This document shows, piece by piece, positions 51,209-60,509 of a DNA stretch of 64,000 bases (its first letter is position 1; every line of letters starts with the position of its first letter). Both the position numbers and the translations under genes were made by a program. Source of the stretch: Tabrizicola fusiformis (GTDB lineage Bacteria; Pseudomonadota; Alphaproteobacteria; Rhodobacterales; Rhodobacteraceae); NCBI RefSeq assembly GCF_013328815.1, contig NZ_JABUHN010000004.1, positions 62,001 to 126,000 on the forward strand, given 5' to 3'. The notes below the pieces were generated by a model that was not told the origin of the DNA, made no database searches, and saw nothing but the letters and a program-made list of their open reading frames with translations.

Positions 51209-52733
51209 AACCCTCACCCCCGGCGCCACCACCCTTGCCCAGCTTGAACGCCTCTGGCGGCACGAGGCGCCGGCACGCCTGCATCCCTCGGCCCGCCCGG
51301 GCGTTGAGGCCGCCGCCGCCCGCATCGCCGCAGCCGCCGCAGGCGGCACGGCGGTTTACGGTGTGAACACCGGCTTCGGTAAGCTCGCCAGCCTCAAGAT
51401 CGCGCCGCAAGATACCGCCACACTGCAAAAAAACCTGATCCTGTCGCATTGCTGCGGCGTGGGTGAGCCGATGCCCCGCGCCACCGCCCGGCTGATGATG
51501 GCGCTGAAACTGCTGTCGCTGGGCCGCGGCGCCTCGGGCGTGCGCTGGGAGATCGTGGCGCTGCTGGAAGCCATGCTGGAAAAAGGCGTGACCCCGGTGA
51601 TCCCGGCCCAAGGTTCGGTCGGCGCCTCGGGTGACCTCGCGCCCTTGGCCCATATGACCGCCGTGATGATCGGCCATGGCGAGGCCGAATTCGCAGGCCA
51701 GATCAAACCCGGCGCCGAAGCCCTTGCAATGGCGGGGCTTTCCCCCGTCACCCTTGGTCCGAAAGAGGGGCTGGCCCTGATCAACGGCACGCAGTTTTCC
51801 ACCGCCTATGCACTGGCCGGTCTCTTCGGCGGCTGGAATGCGGCGACCTCGGCCCTTGTCACCTCGGCGCTTTCGACCGATGCCATCATGGGCTCCACCG
51901 CGCCGCTCCACCCCGAAATCCACAGCCTTCGCGGCCAGCCCGGCCAGATCGAGGCGGCCACCACCATGCGCGCCCTGCTCGACGGTTCGGTGATCCGCGA
52001 AAGCCACCGCGAGGGGGACAGCCGCGTGCAAGACCCCTACTGCATCCGCTGCCAGCCGCAGGTGACGGGTGCCGCGATGGATGTGCTGCGCATGGCCGCC
52101 CGCACGCTGGAAATCGAGGCGAACGCCGCCACCGACAATCCGCTTGTTCTCTCCGATGGCCAGATCGTCTCGGGCGGCAATTTCCATGCCGAGCCGGTGG
52201 GTTTTGCCGCCGACATGATCGCCATGGCGCTCTCGGAAATCGGTGCCATCGCACAGCGCCGCATCGCGCTGATGGTGGACCCGACGCTGAGTTTTGACCT
52301 CCCCGCCTTCCTCACGCCGAAGCCCGGCCTGAACTCGGGCCTGATGATCGCCGAAGTCACCACGGCAGCTTTGATGAGCGAAAACAAGCACCTCGCCCAT
52401 CCCACCGTGATCGACAGCACCCCCACCTCGGCCAACCAAGAGGATCACGTCTCGATGGCCGCCCACGGCGCCCGCCGCTTGGGTCGCATGGTCGAGAACC
52501 TGAATGTCATCCTCGGCGTCGAGGCGATTTGCGCCGCCCAAGGCATCGAATTCCGCGCGCCCTTGCCAACCTCGGCGCCCTTGCAGGCCGTCGTGGCCCG
52601 TCTGCGCCGCGACGTCGCCACGCTGGGCGACGACCGCTACCTTGCCCCCGACCTTACCGCCGCATCCCGCCTTGTCGGCAGCGGCGCCCTCGCCGCCGCC
52701 AGCGCCTGCGCCCTGCCCGCCCTTTCCGCCTGA
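51198..52733 (+). CDS. hutH: Histidine ammonia-lyase
   Basis: The protein is 511 residues and converts histidine to urocanate and ammonia. The MIO cofactor-forming tripeptide A143-S144-G145 is in [14 protein letters not shown], and the active-site loop has YGVNTGFG (Tyr 54). A QDPYCIRC segment and [15 protein letters not shown] are also typical. The start is a TTG at 51198, supported by GGAGG five bases upstream; no in-frame ATG lies close. Confidence 0.95.
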   Translation: MTPETLTPGATTLAQLERLWRHEAPARLHPSARPGVEAAAARIAAAAAGGTAVYGVNTGFGKLASLKIAPQDTATLQKNLILSHCCGVGEPMPRATARLMMALKLLSLGRGASGVRWEIVALLEAMLEKGVTPVIPAQGSVGASGDLAPLAHMTAVMIGHGEAEFAGQIKPGAEALAMAGLSPVTLGPKEGLALINGTQFSTAYALAGLFGGWNAATSALVTSALSTDAIMGSTAPLHPEIHSLRGQPGQIEAATTMRALLDGSVIRESHREGDSRVQDPYCIRCQPQVTGAAMDVLRMAARTLEIEANAATDNPLVLSDGQIVSGGNFHAEPVGFAADMIAMALSEIGAIAQRRIALMVDPTLSFDLPAFLTPKPGLNSGLMIAEVTTAALMSENKHLAHPTVIDSTPTSANQEDHVSMAAHGARRLGRMVENLNVILGVEAICAAQGIEFRAPLPTSAPLQAVVARLRRDVATLGDDRYLAPDLTAASRLVGSGALAAASACALPALSA

Positions 52734-52748
52734 TCCCACGAGGTTCCC

Positions 52749-54434
52749 ATGACCAACCCGCGCCACAACACCCGCGACATCTTCCCCCCGACCGGCCCCG
52801 AGAAAACCGCCAAGACCTGGGGCGGCGAGGCGGCCATGCGGATGCTGATGAACAACCTGCACCCCGATGTCGCCGAAAACCCGCATGAACTGGTGGTTTA
52901 CGGCGGCATCGGCCGCGCCGCCCGGACATGGGAGGATTTTGACCGCATCGTCGCGGGTCTCAAGGATCTTGAGGCGGATGAAACGCTGCTGGTGCAATCG
53001 GGCAAGCCCATCGCCATCGTGCGCACCCATGCCGATGCCCCCCGCGTGCTGATCGCCAATTCCAACCTCGTGCCGCATTGGGCGACCTGGGACCATTTCA
53101 ACGAATTGGACCGCAAGGGTCTGATGATGTATGGCCAGATGACCGCGGGTTCCTGGATTTACATTGGAACCCAAGGCATTGTGCAGGGAACCTATGAAAC
53201 CTTCGCCGAAGCGGGCCGTCAGCATTATGGCGGCAACCTCACCGGCAAATGGATTCTGACCGGCGGGCTTGGCGGTATGGGCGGGGCGCAGCCGCTGGCC
53301 GCCGTGATGGCCGGCGCCTGCTGCCTTGCGGTGGAATGCGACGAGACGCGAATTGATTTCCGCATCCGTACCAGATATTTGGACGCCAAAGCAAAGACTC
53401 TGGATGAAGCACTGGCGCTGATCGCCGACTGGACCGCGAAGGGCGAGGCGAAGTCGGTGGGCCTGCTCGGCAATGCCGCCGATGTCTTTGCCGAACTGGT
53501 CACCCGGATGAAGGCCGGCGGTCCCCGCCCGGATATCGTGACCGACCAGACCTCGGCCCATGACCCGCTGCACGGCTATCTGCCGCAGGGCTGGACCGTT
53601 GGCGAATGGCGCGCGAAACAGGAAACCGACCCCAAGGCGGTCGAGAAAGCCGCCCGCGCCAGCATGAAGGTGCATGTCGCGGCCATGGTCGATTTCTGGA
53701 ATGCCGGGGTGCCGACGCTGGATTACGGCAACAACATCCGGCAGGTCGCGCAGGATGAGGGGCTGGAAAACGCCTTCGCCTTCCCCGGCTTCGTGCCCGC
53801 CTATATCCGCCCGCTCTTCTGCAAGGGCATCGGCCCCTTCCGCTGGTGTGCGCTGTCAGGCGACCCCGAGGATATCCGCAAGACCGATGCCGCGATGAAG
53901 AAGCTGTTCCCCGAAAACGCCCATCTGCACCGTTGGCTGGACATGGCGCAAGAGCGGATCGCCTTTCAGGGCCTGCCCGCCCGCATCTGCTGGATCGGGC
54001 TGGGCGACCGGCACCGTGCCGGCCTCATGTTCAACGAAATGGTGGCGAGCGGAGAGCTGAAGGCGCCCATCGTGATCGGCCGCGACCACCTCGATTCCGG
54101 CTCGGTCGCCTCGCCCAACCGCGAGACCGAGGCGATGAAGGACGGCTCGGACGCGGTTTCCGACTGGCCGCTGCTGAATGCGCTGACCAATACCGCCTCG
54201 GGCGCGACCTGGGTCAGCCTGCATCACGGCGGCGGCGTCGGCATGGGGTTCAGCCAGCACGCCGGGGTTGTGATCCTGGCCGATGGCACGCCCGAAGCCG
54301 CCAAACGGCTGGAGCGGGTGCTGTGGAACGACCCGGCCTCGGGCGTCTGGCGTCATGCCGATGCAGGCTATGAAACCGCCATCCAATGCGCCAAGGACCA
54401 CGGGCTGCGCCTGCCAGGCATCCTCGGGAACTAA
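52749..54434 (+). CDS. hutU: Urocanate hydratase
   Basis: The protein is 561 residues. It hydrates urocanate to imidazolone-5-propionate using tightly bound NAD. Visible are [52 protein letters not shown] (NAD site), CDETRIDFR and the C410-region [14 protein letters not shown]. The length is standard. It follows hutH by 15 bases and closes the operon. Confidence 0.96.
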   Translation: MTNPRHNTRDIFPPTGPEKTAKTWGGEAAMRMLMNNLHPDVAENPHELVVYGGIGRAARTWEDFDRIVAGLKDLEADETLLVQSGKPIAIVRTHADAPRVLIANSNLVPHWATWDHFNELDRKGLMMYGQMTAGSWIYIGTQGIVQGTYETFAEAGRQHYGGNLTGKWILTGGLGGMGGAQPLAAVMAGACCLAVECDETRIDFRIRTRYLDAKAKTLDEALALIADWTAKGEAKSVGLLGNAADVFAELVTRMKAGGPRPDIVTDQTSAHDPLHGYLPQGWTVGEWRAKQETDPKAVEKAARASMKVHVAAMVDFWNAGVPTLDYGNNIRQVAQDEGLENAFAFPGFVPAYIRPLFCKGIGPFRWCALSGDPEDIRKTDAAMKKLFPENAHLHRWLDMAQERIAFQGLPARICWIGLGDRHRAGLMFNEMVASGELKAPIVIGRDHLDSGSVASPNRETEAMKDGSDAVSDWPLLNALTNTASGATWVSLHHGGGVGMGFSQHAGVVILADGTPEAAKRLERVLWNDPASGVWRHADAGYETAIQCAKDHGLRLPGILGN

Positions 54435-54482
54435 GGGCAGGTGCGTGACATCGCGCACCCTGCCGCCCCCATCCTCTCTCCA

Positions 54483-54519
54483 CAAATATCCCGGGAGTCC
54501 GGGGGCTGGCCCCCGGTCC
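54483..54519. repeat. AAATATCCC-type hairpin repeat, copy C
   Basis: CAAATATCCCGGGAGTCC is followed by the CCGGGGGC/GCCCCCGG hairpin. It lies between hutU and the flavin-reductase gene and could end the hut message. It matches copies at 41192 and 44443. Confidence 0.72.
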
Positions 54520-54544
54520 CGCAACCCACCACAAGGACGACGCC

Positions 54545-55198
54545 ATGCATTACGCCCCCGGCAAAGAGCCCTGCCCGCTGCCCTACAGCCCGTTCAAAGC
54601 CTGCACCGTGCCGCGCCCGATCGGCTGGCTTTCCACCATCTCGAAAGACGGCAAGACCAATCTTGCCCCCTACAGCCAGTGGCAGAACCTGACCTTCGAT
54701 CCGCCGATGGTGATGTTTGCGGCCAACCAATATTCCGATGGCCGCCGCAAGCATACGGTCATCAATGCCGAGGAGACCGGCTGGTTCGTCTGGAACATGT
54801 GCAATTACGCGCTGAAGGATGCCATGAACATCACCGCCGTCGAATGGCCAGACGGGGTGGATGAATTCGACAAGGCCGGGGTCACCAAGGCCGCCTGCAT
54901 TGACGCGCCGGGGCCGCGGGTGGCCGAAAGCCCGGCGCATTTCGAATGCCGCTATCTGTCCACCACGCGACTGAAGGGCAATTCAGCCCATGGCTGGGTG
55001 GATGTGGTCTTTGGCGAAGTGGTGCGCATCCATGTCAAGGACGAGGTGCTGACACCCGAAGGCAAGCTGGACTATGGCGCGATCCGGCCGCTGGCCCGGG
55101 TCGGCTATCACGATTACACCAGCTTCTCCGAAACCTTCACCATGCCGATCCCCGGCGCCACGGGGGCCGCGGCGGCGGGGCTGGAGGGCAAAGCCTGA
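54545..55198 (+). CDS. Flavin reductase-like FMN-binding protein
   Basis: The protein is 217 residues. It has the split-barrel flavin reductase pattern: CTVPRPIGWLSTISKDGKTNLAPYSQWQNLTFDPPMVMFAANQ, then DTVINAEETGWFVWN-type segment and SAHGWVDVVFGEVVRIHVKDEVLT. These proteins bind FMN and act as reductases or oxidoreductases of varied substrates. It lies after hutU with about 110 bp between, so whether it belongs to histidine catabolism is uncertain. Confidence 0.88.
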   Translation: MHYAPGKEPCPLPYSPFKACTVPRPIGWLSTISKDGKTNLAPYSQWQNLTFDPPMVMFAANQYSDGRRKHTVINAEETGWFVWNMCNYALKDAMNITAVEWPDGVDEFDKAGVTKAACIDAPGPRVAESPAHFECRYLSTTRLKGNSAHGWVDVVFGEVVRIHVKDEVLTPEGKLDYGAIRPLARVGYHDYTSFSETFTMPIPGATGAAAAGLEGKA

Positions 55199-55205
55199 TC
55201 CATGC

Positions 55206-55228
55206 AGGATGGGCAGATTGCCCATCCT
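55206..55228. repeat. AGGATGGGCA hairpin
   Basis: AGGATGGGCA (55206-55215) pairs with TGCCCATCCT (55219-55228) around a three-base loop, between two convergent genes. The TAG stop of the PHP gene overlaps its right edge. The word resembles a short palindromic repeat common in many proteobacteria; it may terminate both genes. Confidence 0.65.
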
Positions 55229-56183
55229 ACGGGGTAAGGCGCGGGTTCGGGCCGCCGTCGCGCCAGATCGGGTTCGACCAGGCCCGGCGCCCCGCCGCGT
55301 CGATCACCGCAACGCGGACCCAAGGGCTGTTGTTCAGCCGTTCCAGCGGCACTTCTGTCCGCGTCATCGAGGCGCCATGCACCCCCTTGGCCCCGGTGCC
55401 CCAGCCGATCGCCACGACCGAGACCACGGCCGAGCTTTCGACGACCACCCGGCCGCCCTCGATCCGCACATCGTGCAGTTCCGGGCCTTGGGTGGAATAG
55501 AAATGCCCCGCCTTCAGCGCCGCGAGCAGCGCCGCGGGTTCGTTCGCTTGCGCTTTCACCATCACCCAGCCGCCAAAGAAATCCGGCTCGCTGAAATGCG
55601 CGTCATCGGTGGCGACAAGGGTCAGCCGCCGCCCCTCGGTCAAGAGCTGGTCCAGCACGGCAAAGCCGTCGGGCCGGTCGCAGCCCATGGCGCAGCCGTG
55701 GTTATAGACCTCAACCGCATGGGCCGCCGAAACGCTGCGGGCATCCTCCATCGTCAGGCCGGACCATTGCGGATGGGCGATGGCGACGAAAGCCCCCGCC
55801 GCCACGGCCCGCGCCGCAATCTCGCCCGCCGTTTCCTGCCCCGGCACCGGCACGAAATGCGGGCTGTTCGACGGCGCGAAATCGGGCGGCAGGCCGACCG
55901 CCAGAATATGCCACAGCTCGCCATTGGCCATGGCGCCGGAATGCAGTTCGGCCCCCAGAATGGTGGTGAAGCCTTCGGTCCGGTAGCCGGTGGTGTCGCT
56001 GATCGGATAGTTCCAGATGCCAACGAAATGGTCGGTCAGCGCCAGAAAATCATAGCCCTCGGCCCGGTAGCGGCGGCAGACCTCTTGCGGCGGCAGGATG
56101 CCGTCGGAATTGGTGGAATGGGTGTGCAGGTTGCCGCGCCAGAAACGGCCCGGAGCGGTAAAGGCGGGGTCGCGCAGGGCCAT
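55227..56183 (-). CDS. PHP-domain metallohydrolase (CehA/McbA-like)
   Basis: The protein is 318 residues. The PHP metal-binding signature is GNLHTHSTNSDGILPP and DFLALTDHF. Further His residues are in GAELHS, VAIAHPQWSG and VATDDAHFSEPDFFGGWVMVKA. The C-terminal part is strand-rich. Related proteins hydrolyse phosphoesters or carbamate-like substrates. There is no signal peptide. It stands alone and convergent with the flavin-reductase gene. Confidence 0.88.
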   Translation of the reverse strand: MALRDPAFTAPGRFWRGNLHTHSTNSDGILPPQEVCRRYRAEGYDFLALTDHFVGIWNYPISDTTGYRTEGFTTILGAELHSGAMANGELWHILAVGLPPDFAPSNSPHFVPVPGQETAGEIAARAVAAGAFVAIAHPQWSGLTMEDARSVSAAHAVEVYNHGCAMGCDRPDGFAVLDQLLTEGRRLTLVATDDAHFSEPDFFGGWVMVKAQANEPAALLAALKAGHFYSTQGPELHDVRIEGGRVVVESSAVVSVVAIGWGTGAKGVHGASMTRTEVPLERLNNSPWVRVAVIDAAGRRAWSNPIWRDGGPNPRLTP

Positions 56184-56304
56184 GGGATTCTCCTTCCGGG
56201 CCGGATTTGGCGCCAGACTAGCGGCAATCTGCGCCGCGTCCAGTGCGCCCCTCGCCTGCGACGACCGGCTGTGCTAGGACAATCGGGCGATGGCGGAGGC
56301 GGCG

Positions 56305-56661
56305 ATGGACAGCGGCAATCACGACCCAAACCTGCAAGGCTGCGCGGCGCTGCCTGCCGATGAAATGGCGGCGCGGGCGGCCGAGGCGGCGCTGTTCCTC
56401 AAGGCGCTGGGGCATGAGGGGCGACTGATGATCCTGTGCCACCTGTCGGGTGGCGAACGTTCGGTCACCGAGCTTGAGGCACTCCTCGGCGCGCGGCAGG
56501 CGGCGGTCAGCCAGCAACTCGCCCGGCTGCGGGCCGAAGGTCTGGTCTCGGCCCGGCGCGACGGCAAGGTGATCCATTATTCCATCCGCGACCCCAAGGC
56601 GGCGGCGATCATGGCGCTGGTCTATGACCTGTTCTGCGGCCCGGAAAGCGCGCGGCCCTAA
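56305..56661 (+). CDS. ArsR/SmtB-type repressor of the SqrR/BigR group
   Basis: The protein is 118 residues from the ATG at 56305, which has GGAGG five bases upstream; an ATG at 56290 would add five residues. It contains [60 protein letters not shown] and ends with VYDLFCG. The two cysteines (in MILC and LFC) match the persulfide-sensing pair of SqrR/BigR proteins. Those proteins repress sulfide oxidation genes, but no sqr or dioxygenase gene is beside it here. Its 3' end overlaps the SDR gene by four bases. Confidence 0.85.
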   Translation: MDSGNHDPNLQGCAALPADEMAARAAEAALFLKALGHEGRLMILCHLSGGERSVTELEALLGARQAAVSQQLARLRAEGLVSARRDGKVIHYSIRDPKAAAIMALVYDLFCGPESARP

Positions 56662-57395
56662 CCCCGCCCGACAAAGGGCATGTCGCGCGCCATGATGGTC
56701 AGGAACGGGATGTTCACCGACAGGGGCAGCGCCGCCATATGCAGCACCGCCTCGGCGACATGGGCCACCTCCATCACCGGTTCGGCCCTGATGCTGCCAT
56801 CGGCCTGCGGCACGCCAAGCGGGAAGCGGGCGGCCATCTCGGTCAGGGCATTGCCAATGTCGATCTGACCGCAGGCGATGTCGAAGGGCCGACCATCCAG
56901 CGCCAGCGTCTTCGTCAGCCCCGTCACCGCATGTTTCGACAGGGTATAGGGCGCTGAGCCGGGCCGCGGCGCATGGGCGGAAATCGAGCCGTTGTTGATG
57001 ATCCGCCCGCCCTGCGGCGCCTGCCGCCGCATCAGACCAAAGGCGGCACGGGCACAGAGGAACATGCCGTTGACATTGGCATTCATCACCGAAAGCCAGG
57101 TTTCCACCGGAATCTCGTCAATCGGCGCGGCCGGGGCGCTTTGCCCGGCATTGTTGAAAAGAACGTCCAGCCGGCCCCATTCTGCGGCAAGCCGGGCAAA
57201 AGCCGCCTCGACTTGCGCCGGATCGCCGACATCGGCGGGCAGGATCAGCATGTCATGCCCCGCCGCCGTTTCCTGCAACGCGCCCACCCGCCGCCCCATC
57301 AGTGCCACCCGCCAGCCCGCGGCGTGAAACGCCTGTGCCGTGGCCCGGCCGATGCCCGACCCTGCGCCGGTGATGAGAATGCCCTGCTGCGCCAT
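56658..57395 (-). CDS. Short-chain dehydrogenase/reductase
   Basis: The protein is 245 residues. The cofactor motif is [20 protein letters not shown] is in VLFNNAGQS, the Ser is in [11 protein letters not shown], and the catalytic YxxxK is in [13 protein letters not shown]. An Arg in MGRR after the second strand favours NADP. The substrate is unknown. It is convergent with the SqrR-like gene and lies downstream of the metal ATPase gene. Confidence 0.92.
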   Translation of the reverse strand: MAQQGILITGAGSGIGRATAQAFHAAGWRVALMGRRVGALQETAAGHDMLILPADVGDPAQVEAAFARLAAEWGRLDVLFNNAGQSAPAAPIDEIPVETWLSVMNANVNGMFLCARAAFGLMRRQAPQGGRIINNGSISAHAPRPGSAPYTLSKHAVTGLTKTLALDGRPFDIACGQIDIGNALTEMAARFPLGVPQADGSIRAEPVMEVAHVAEAVLHMAALPLSVNIPFLTIMARDMPFVGRG

Positions 57396-57425
57396 GCTGC
57401 CCCCCGCTTTGCCTTGCGCGCCATC

Positions 57426-59315
57426 CTAGCCGCGCCGGACCGGGTCTGCCAGCAGCCGCAGCCCGTTCAGCACCACCAGAACCGTGCCGCCTTCATGCCC
57501 GATGACCGCGAGCGGCAACGGCAGGTGAAAGAACAGCGCCCCCAGCACCAGAACCGCCATGGCCGCCATGGCAAAAGCCAGATTCTGCCGGATCACCGAA
57601 GCCGTGCGCCGGGCCAGCCGGTGTGCCGCGGCAAGCTGTGTCATATCCTCGGACAACAGCGCCACATCGGCGGCCTGCAAGGCAACATCGCTGCCCGCGG
57701 CCCCCATGGCGATGCCGACATCGGCCCGCGCCAGTGCGGCCGCATCATTCACCCCGTCGCCGACGAAAGCCACCTTGCCATGGTGCGACAGCCCGGCCAC
57801 CAGCGCCACCTTGTCGCCCGGTAGAAGGTCGGCATGAATTTCTTCCGGCCGCAGACCCAGTTCGGCGCCCACCCTTTCGGCCACGGCGCGGCGGTCGCCC
57901 GTCATCATCACGATGCCCCTCACCCCCGAGGCGCGCAGCCCCGCCAGCCCTTCGGCCGAGGATACCCGAGGCTGATCCGCCACCGAAACGGCCCCGATCA
58001 GCCGCGCCCCCTCGCCGTAATAGACCGTGGTGTTGCCTTCCTCGGCAAGGTCGCGGATGGCCGGATCGCTGACCACCGCCCCCATCCGCGCCACCAGTCG
58101 CAGATTGCCGGCCCAGATCGCCGCCGCGCCTTCGCCCGCCACGATCCCTTCGGACGGCAGGGAACGCACCCCGTCGCAGAGGCGCGGCGCAACGCCCCGC
58201 TCTGCCGCAAGCCGCCGCAGCGCCGTGGCGACGGGATGTTCCGACTGCGCCTCGATCCCGGCGATGCGGGCCAGAAAATCATCCTCGGCCAGTCCCGGCG
58301 CGACAAGGCGCAGCACTTCGGGGCGGCCCGTGGTCAGCGTGCCGGTCTTGTCAAAGGCAAAGGCCCGCACCGCGCCCAGCGTTTCCAAGGCGCTGCCGCC
58401 CTTGAACAAGACGCCGCCCCGTGCCGCAGCCGACAGCGCCGACAGGATCGCCGCCGGCACCGAAATCACGATGGCACAGGGGCTTGCCGCCACCAGAAGC
58501 GTCGCCGCCCGGTAAAGCGCATCGCCATGCAGCAGCCCCAGCCCCCGCATCACGCCATAGGCCAGAACGGCGCCCAGCAGCACCGCCACGGTATAGCGCT
58601 GCCCGAACCATTCGCTGAACCGCTCCGACGGGGCGCGGGCGGCCTGCGCCTCGGTCACCAGCGCGATCATCCGCGCCACGGTGCTGTCCGAGGTGAGGCG
58701 CGTCACCTCCATCTCCAGCACGCCGTCAAGGTTCACCGTCGCCTCATAGAGCGGCGCCCCGGCGCCCTTGGTCTGCGGCAGCGATTCGCCGGTGATGGTG
58801 CTTTCGTCCAGCGCCCCCTCGCCCGCGACGATCCGGCCATCCACCGGCACCCGCGCCCCGGGCCGCAGGATCACGATATCGCCCAGGACCAGCGCGCCCG
58901 CCGCCACCTCTTCCACGCCGGTGCCGCTGCGGCGCAGGGCGGTATCGGGCCGCAGCGCCATCAGCGCCTGCACCGCACGGCGGGCGCGGCCCATCGCCCG
59001 CGCCTCTAGCGTCGAGGACAGGCTGAACAGCGCCAGCAGGATGGCCCCTTCGGTCGGCGCGCCGACGCTGGCCGCCGCCAGCGCCGCAATCACCATCAAA
59101 AGGTCGATGTCCAGCACATGATCCTGCCACAATTCGGCCAGCGCCGACCGCGCCGCCGGCAGCCCGCCCGCCAGATAGGCAAGGCCATAGCCGATCCACG
59201 CCGCCCCCGGCGCCCCGCCATATTCCGCGGCAAGCCCGGCCATCAGGCCAAAGACCGTCAGTTGCGTCAGGCCAAGGGCGGCCGCGCTGTCGGCATCGTC
59301 ATGGGAATGGGCCAA
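57426..59315 (-). CDS. P1B-4-type metal-transporting ATPase
   Basis: The protein is 629 residues from a TTG at 59315 with GAGGAGG six bases upstream; a frame to 59387 exists. There is no N-terminal metal-binding domain, only a short AHSHDD stretch. The actuator domain has DESTITGESLP. The membrane metal motif is SPC in ASPCAIVISVPAA instead of CPC. DKTGTLTTGRPEV, SEHPVA and VGDGVNDAAAL follow, and HEGGTVLVVLNGLRLL is in the last helix. SPC with HEGGT marks P1B-4 pumps, which export Co, Fe, Zn or related metals. The regulator is not clear. Confidence 0.9.
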   Translation of the reverse strand: MAHSHDDADSAAALGLTQLTVFGLMAGLAAEYGGAPGAAWIGYGLAYLAGGLPAARSALAELWQDHVLDIDLLMVIAALAAASVGAPTEGAILLALFSLSSTLEARAMGRARRAVQALMALRPDTALRRSGTGVEEVAAGALVLGDIVILRPGARVPVDGRIVAGEGALDESTITGESLPQTKGAGAPLYEATVNLDGVLEMEVTRLTSDSTVARMIALVTEAQAARAPSERFSEWFGQRYTVAVLLGAVLAYGVMRGLGLLHGDALYRAATLLVAASPCAIVISVPAAILSALSAAARGGVLFKGGSALETLGAVRAFAFDKTGTLTTGRPEVLRLVAPGLAEDDFLARIAGIEAQSEHPVATALRRLAAERGVAPRLCDGVRSLPSEGIVAGEGAAAIWAGNLRLVARMGAVVSDPAIRDLAEEGNTTVYYGEGARLIGAVSVADQPRVSSAEGLAGLRASGVRGIVMMTGDRRAVAERVGAELGLRPEEIHADLLPGDKVALVAGLSHHGKVAFVGDGVNDAAALARADVGIAMGAAGSDVALQAADVALLSEDMTQLAAAHRLARRTASVIRQNLAFAMAAMAVLVLGALFFHLPLPLAVIGHEGGTVLVVLNGLRLLADPVRRG

Positions 59316-59439
59316 GGCTGCCTCCTCGTCGCCGGGCCTGCCGTGCAGGATTGCGGGTGGGGGGCGACAGGAGGGCAGCATAGGCACCGCCGCGGCGCGG
59401 GCAATGGCCCCAAGCGGAGGCGAAAGGTCACAGCGTGAT

Positions 59440-60405
59440 TTATCCCGCCTGCCGCAGCGGCTCTGCCACCGGCGGCGCCACGGCAGGCGCCACCACCTTT
59501 GCCGCCGGAGCGGGGGCTGCGGGCGGCGTCAGCCGCAAGGCCCGCAGGCCGCGGTTCTGGCCTAGCCGCCCTTCGGCCACCCGGCGACCGTCGATGCCCT
59601 CGAACCCGATCCGGTCCAGCGCGGCAGAGGGCAGCGCCAGCACCTCCCCGGGCTGCAACGCCATCACCGAGGCCAGAGGCAGCATCATCCGCGCCAGCAC
59701 CGCCTGCAACACCGCGCCCGAGCCTTCCACCTGCTCGGCCAGGGCGCGGGTAAAGGCGAAACCTGCCATCGCCTCATCCTCGGGCTGCGGCGCCAGAAGC
59801 GCCGGCTTGGCCCCCCGCCCTTCGGCCGGCAGGGCCAGGATCACGCCGCCCCCGCGCGCCCCATCGGCCAGCGCCACCTCGGCCCGCAGGATGCGGTAAC
59901 TGCAATCTTCCAGCAACAGACCCAGCGGACGCGGATCGTCAAGGAAGCTGGCATAGCGGAACCCCCCGGCCCAGACCAGATCGGCCTCTTGTGCAAGACT
60001 GGTTTCCAGCCCGGCAAGGGCGGTGTCGATCAGCCCGGCCACCATGGCGGCATCGGTGCGCGTCGGACGGCGGGCGGGTGGCGGGCTGGCCGAAACCCGG
60101 CCCACCGTCTGCACCTCGATCATCGCCTGCAAGACCGCGGGCGACAGCACCAGAAGGCCAATCCCCTCTGCCGGCCCTTCCAGCACCGCCAGCAGCGACA
60201 TTTCCAGCGGCAGTTCCAGGAGTTCGGCCAGAGAACCGCGGGTCAGCCGCAGGCTGGCCACCTCAAGCGGCAGTTTCAGAACATCGCGCGCCGCCCGCGC
60301 CAGCGAGAGCCGCCAGCCGCGATCGGCCCCCGGCACCCCTTCGGCCCCTGCCGCCCGCGCAGCCGCCAGTTTGCGCCGGATCACGCCCGACCCTTCGTCT
60401 GCCAT
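59440..60405 (-). CDS. FliM-like flagellar motor switch protein
   Basis: The protein is 321 residues. The N-terminal part (IRRKLAAARAAG, LSLARAARDVLKLPLEVASL) and the middle domain with LLVLSPAVLQAMIEVQTVGRV resemble FliM. The C-terminal SpoA-like segment is MALQPGEVLALPSAALDRIGFEGIDGRRVAEGRLGQNRGLRALRL, followed by an Ala/Pro tail. Rhodobacteraceae often carry divergent FliM-like proteins. No other flagellar gene is in the window, so this copy is isolated. Confidence 0.75.
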   Translation of the reverse strand: MADEGSGVIRRKLAAARAAGAEGVPGADRGWRLSLARAARDVLKLPLEVASLRLTRGSLAELLELPLEMSLLAVLEGPAEGIGLLVLSPAVLQAMIEVQTVGRVSASPPPARRPTRTDAAMVAGLIDTALAGLETSLAQEADLVWAGGFRYASFLDDPRPLGLLLEDCSYRILRAEVALADGARGGGVILALPAEGRGAKPALLAPQPEDEAMAGFAFTRALAEQVEGSGAVLQAVLARMMLPLASVMALQPGEVLALPSAALDRIGFEGIDGRRVAEGRLGQNRGLRALRLTPPAAPAPAAKVVAPAVAPPVAEPLRQAG

Positions 60406-60509
60406 GGCAAACCCCTTCGCTGTTGCCCGATCAGACTAGACCACAAGCCCTTTCCGAAAGATGAACGCCGGCGGCAAACCGCTTAGGTCGGGGTTAACCC
60501 CGACCTGCC

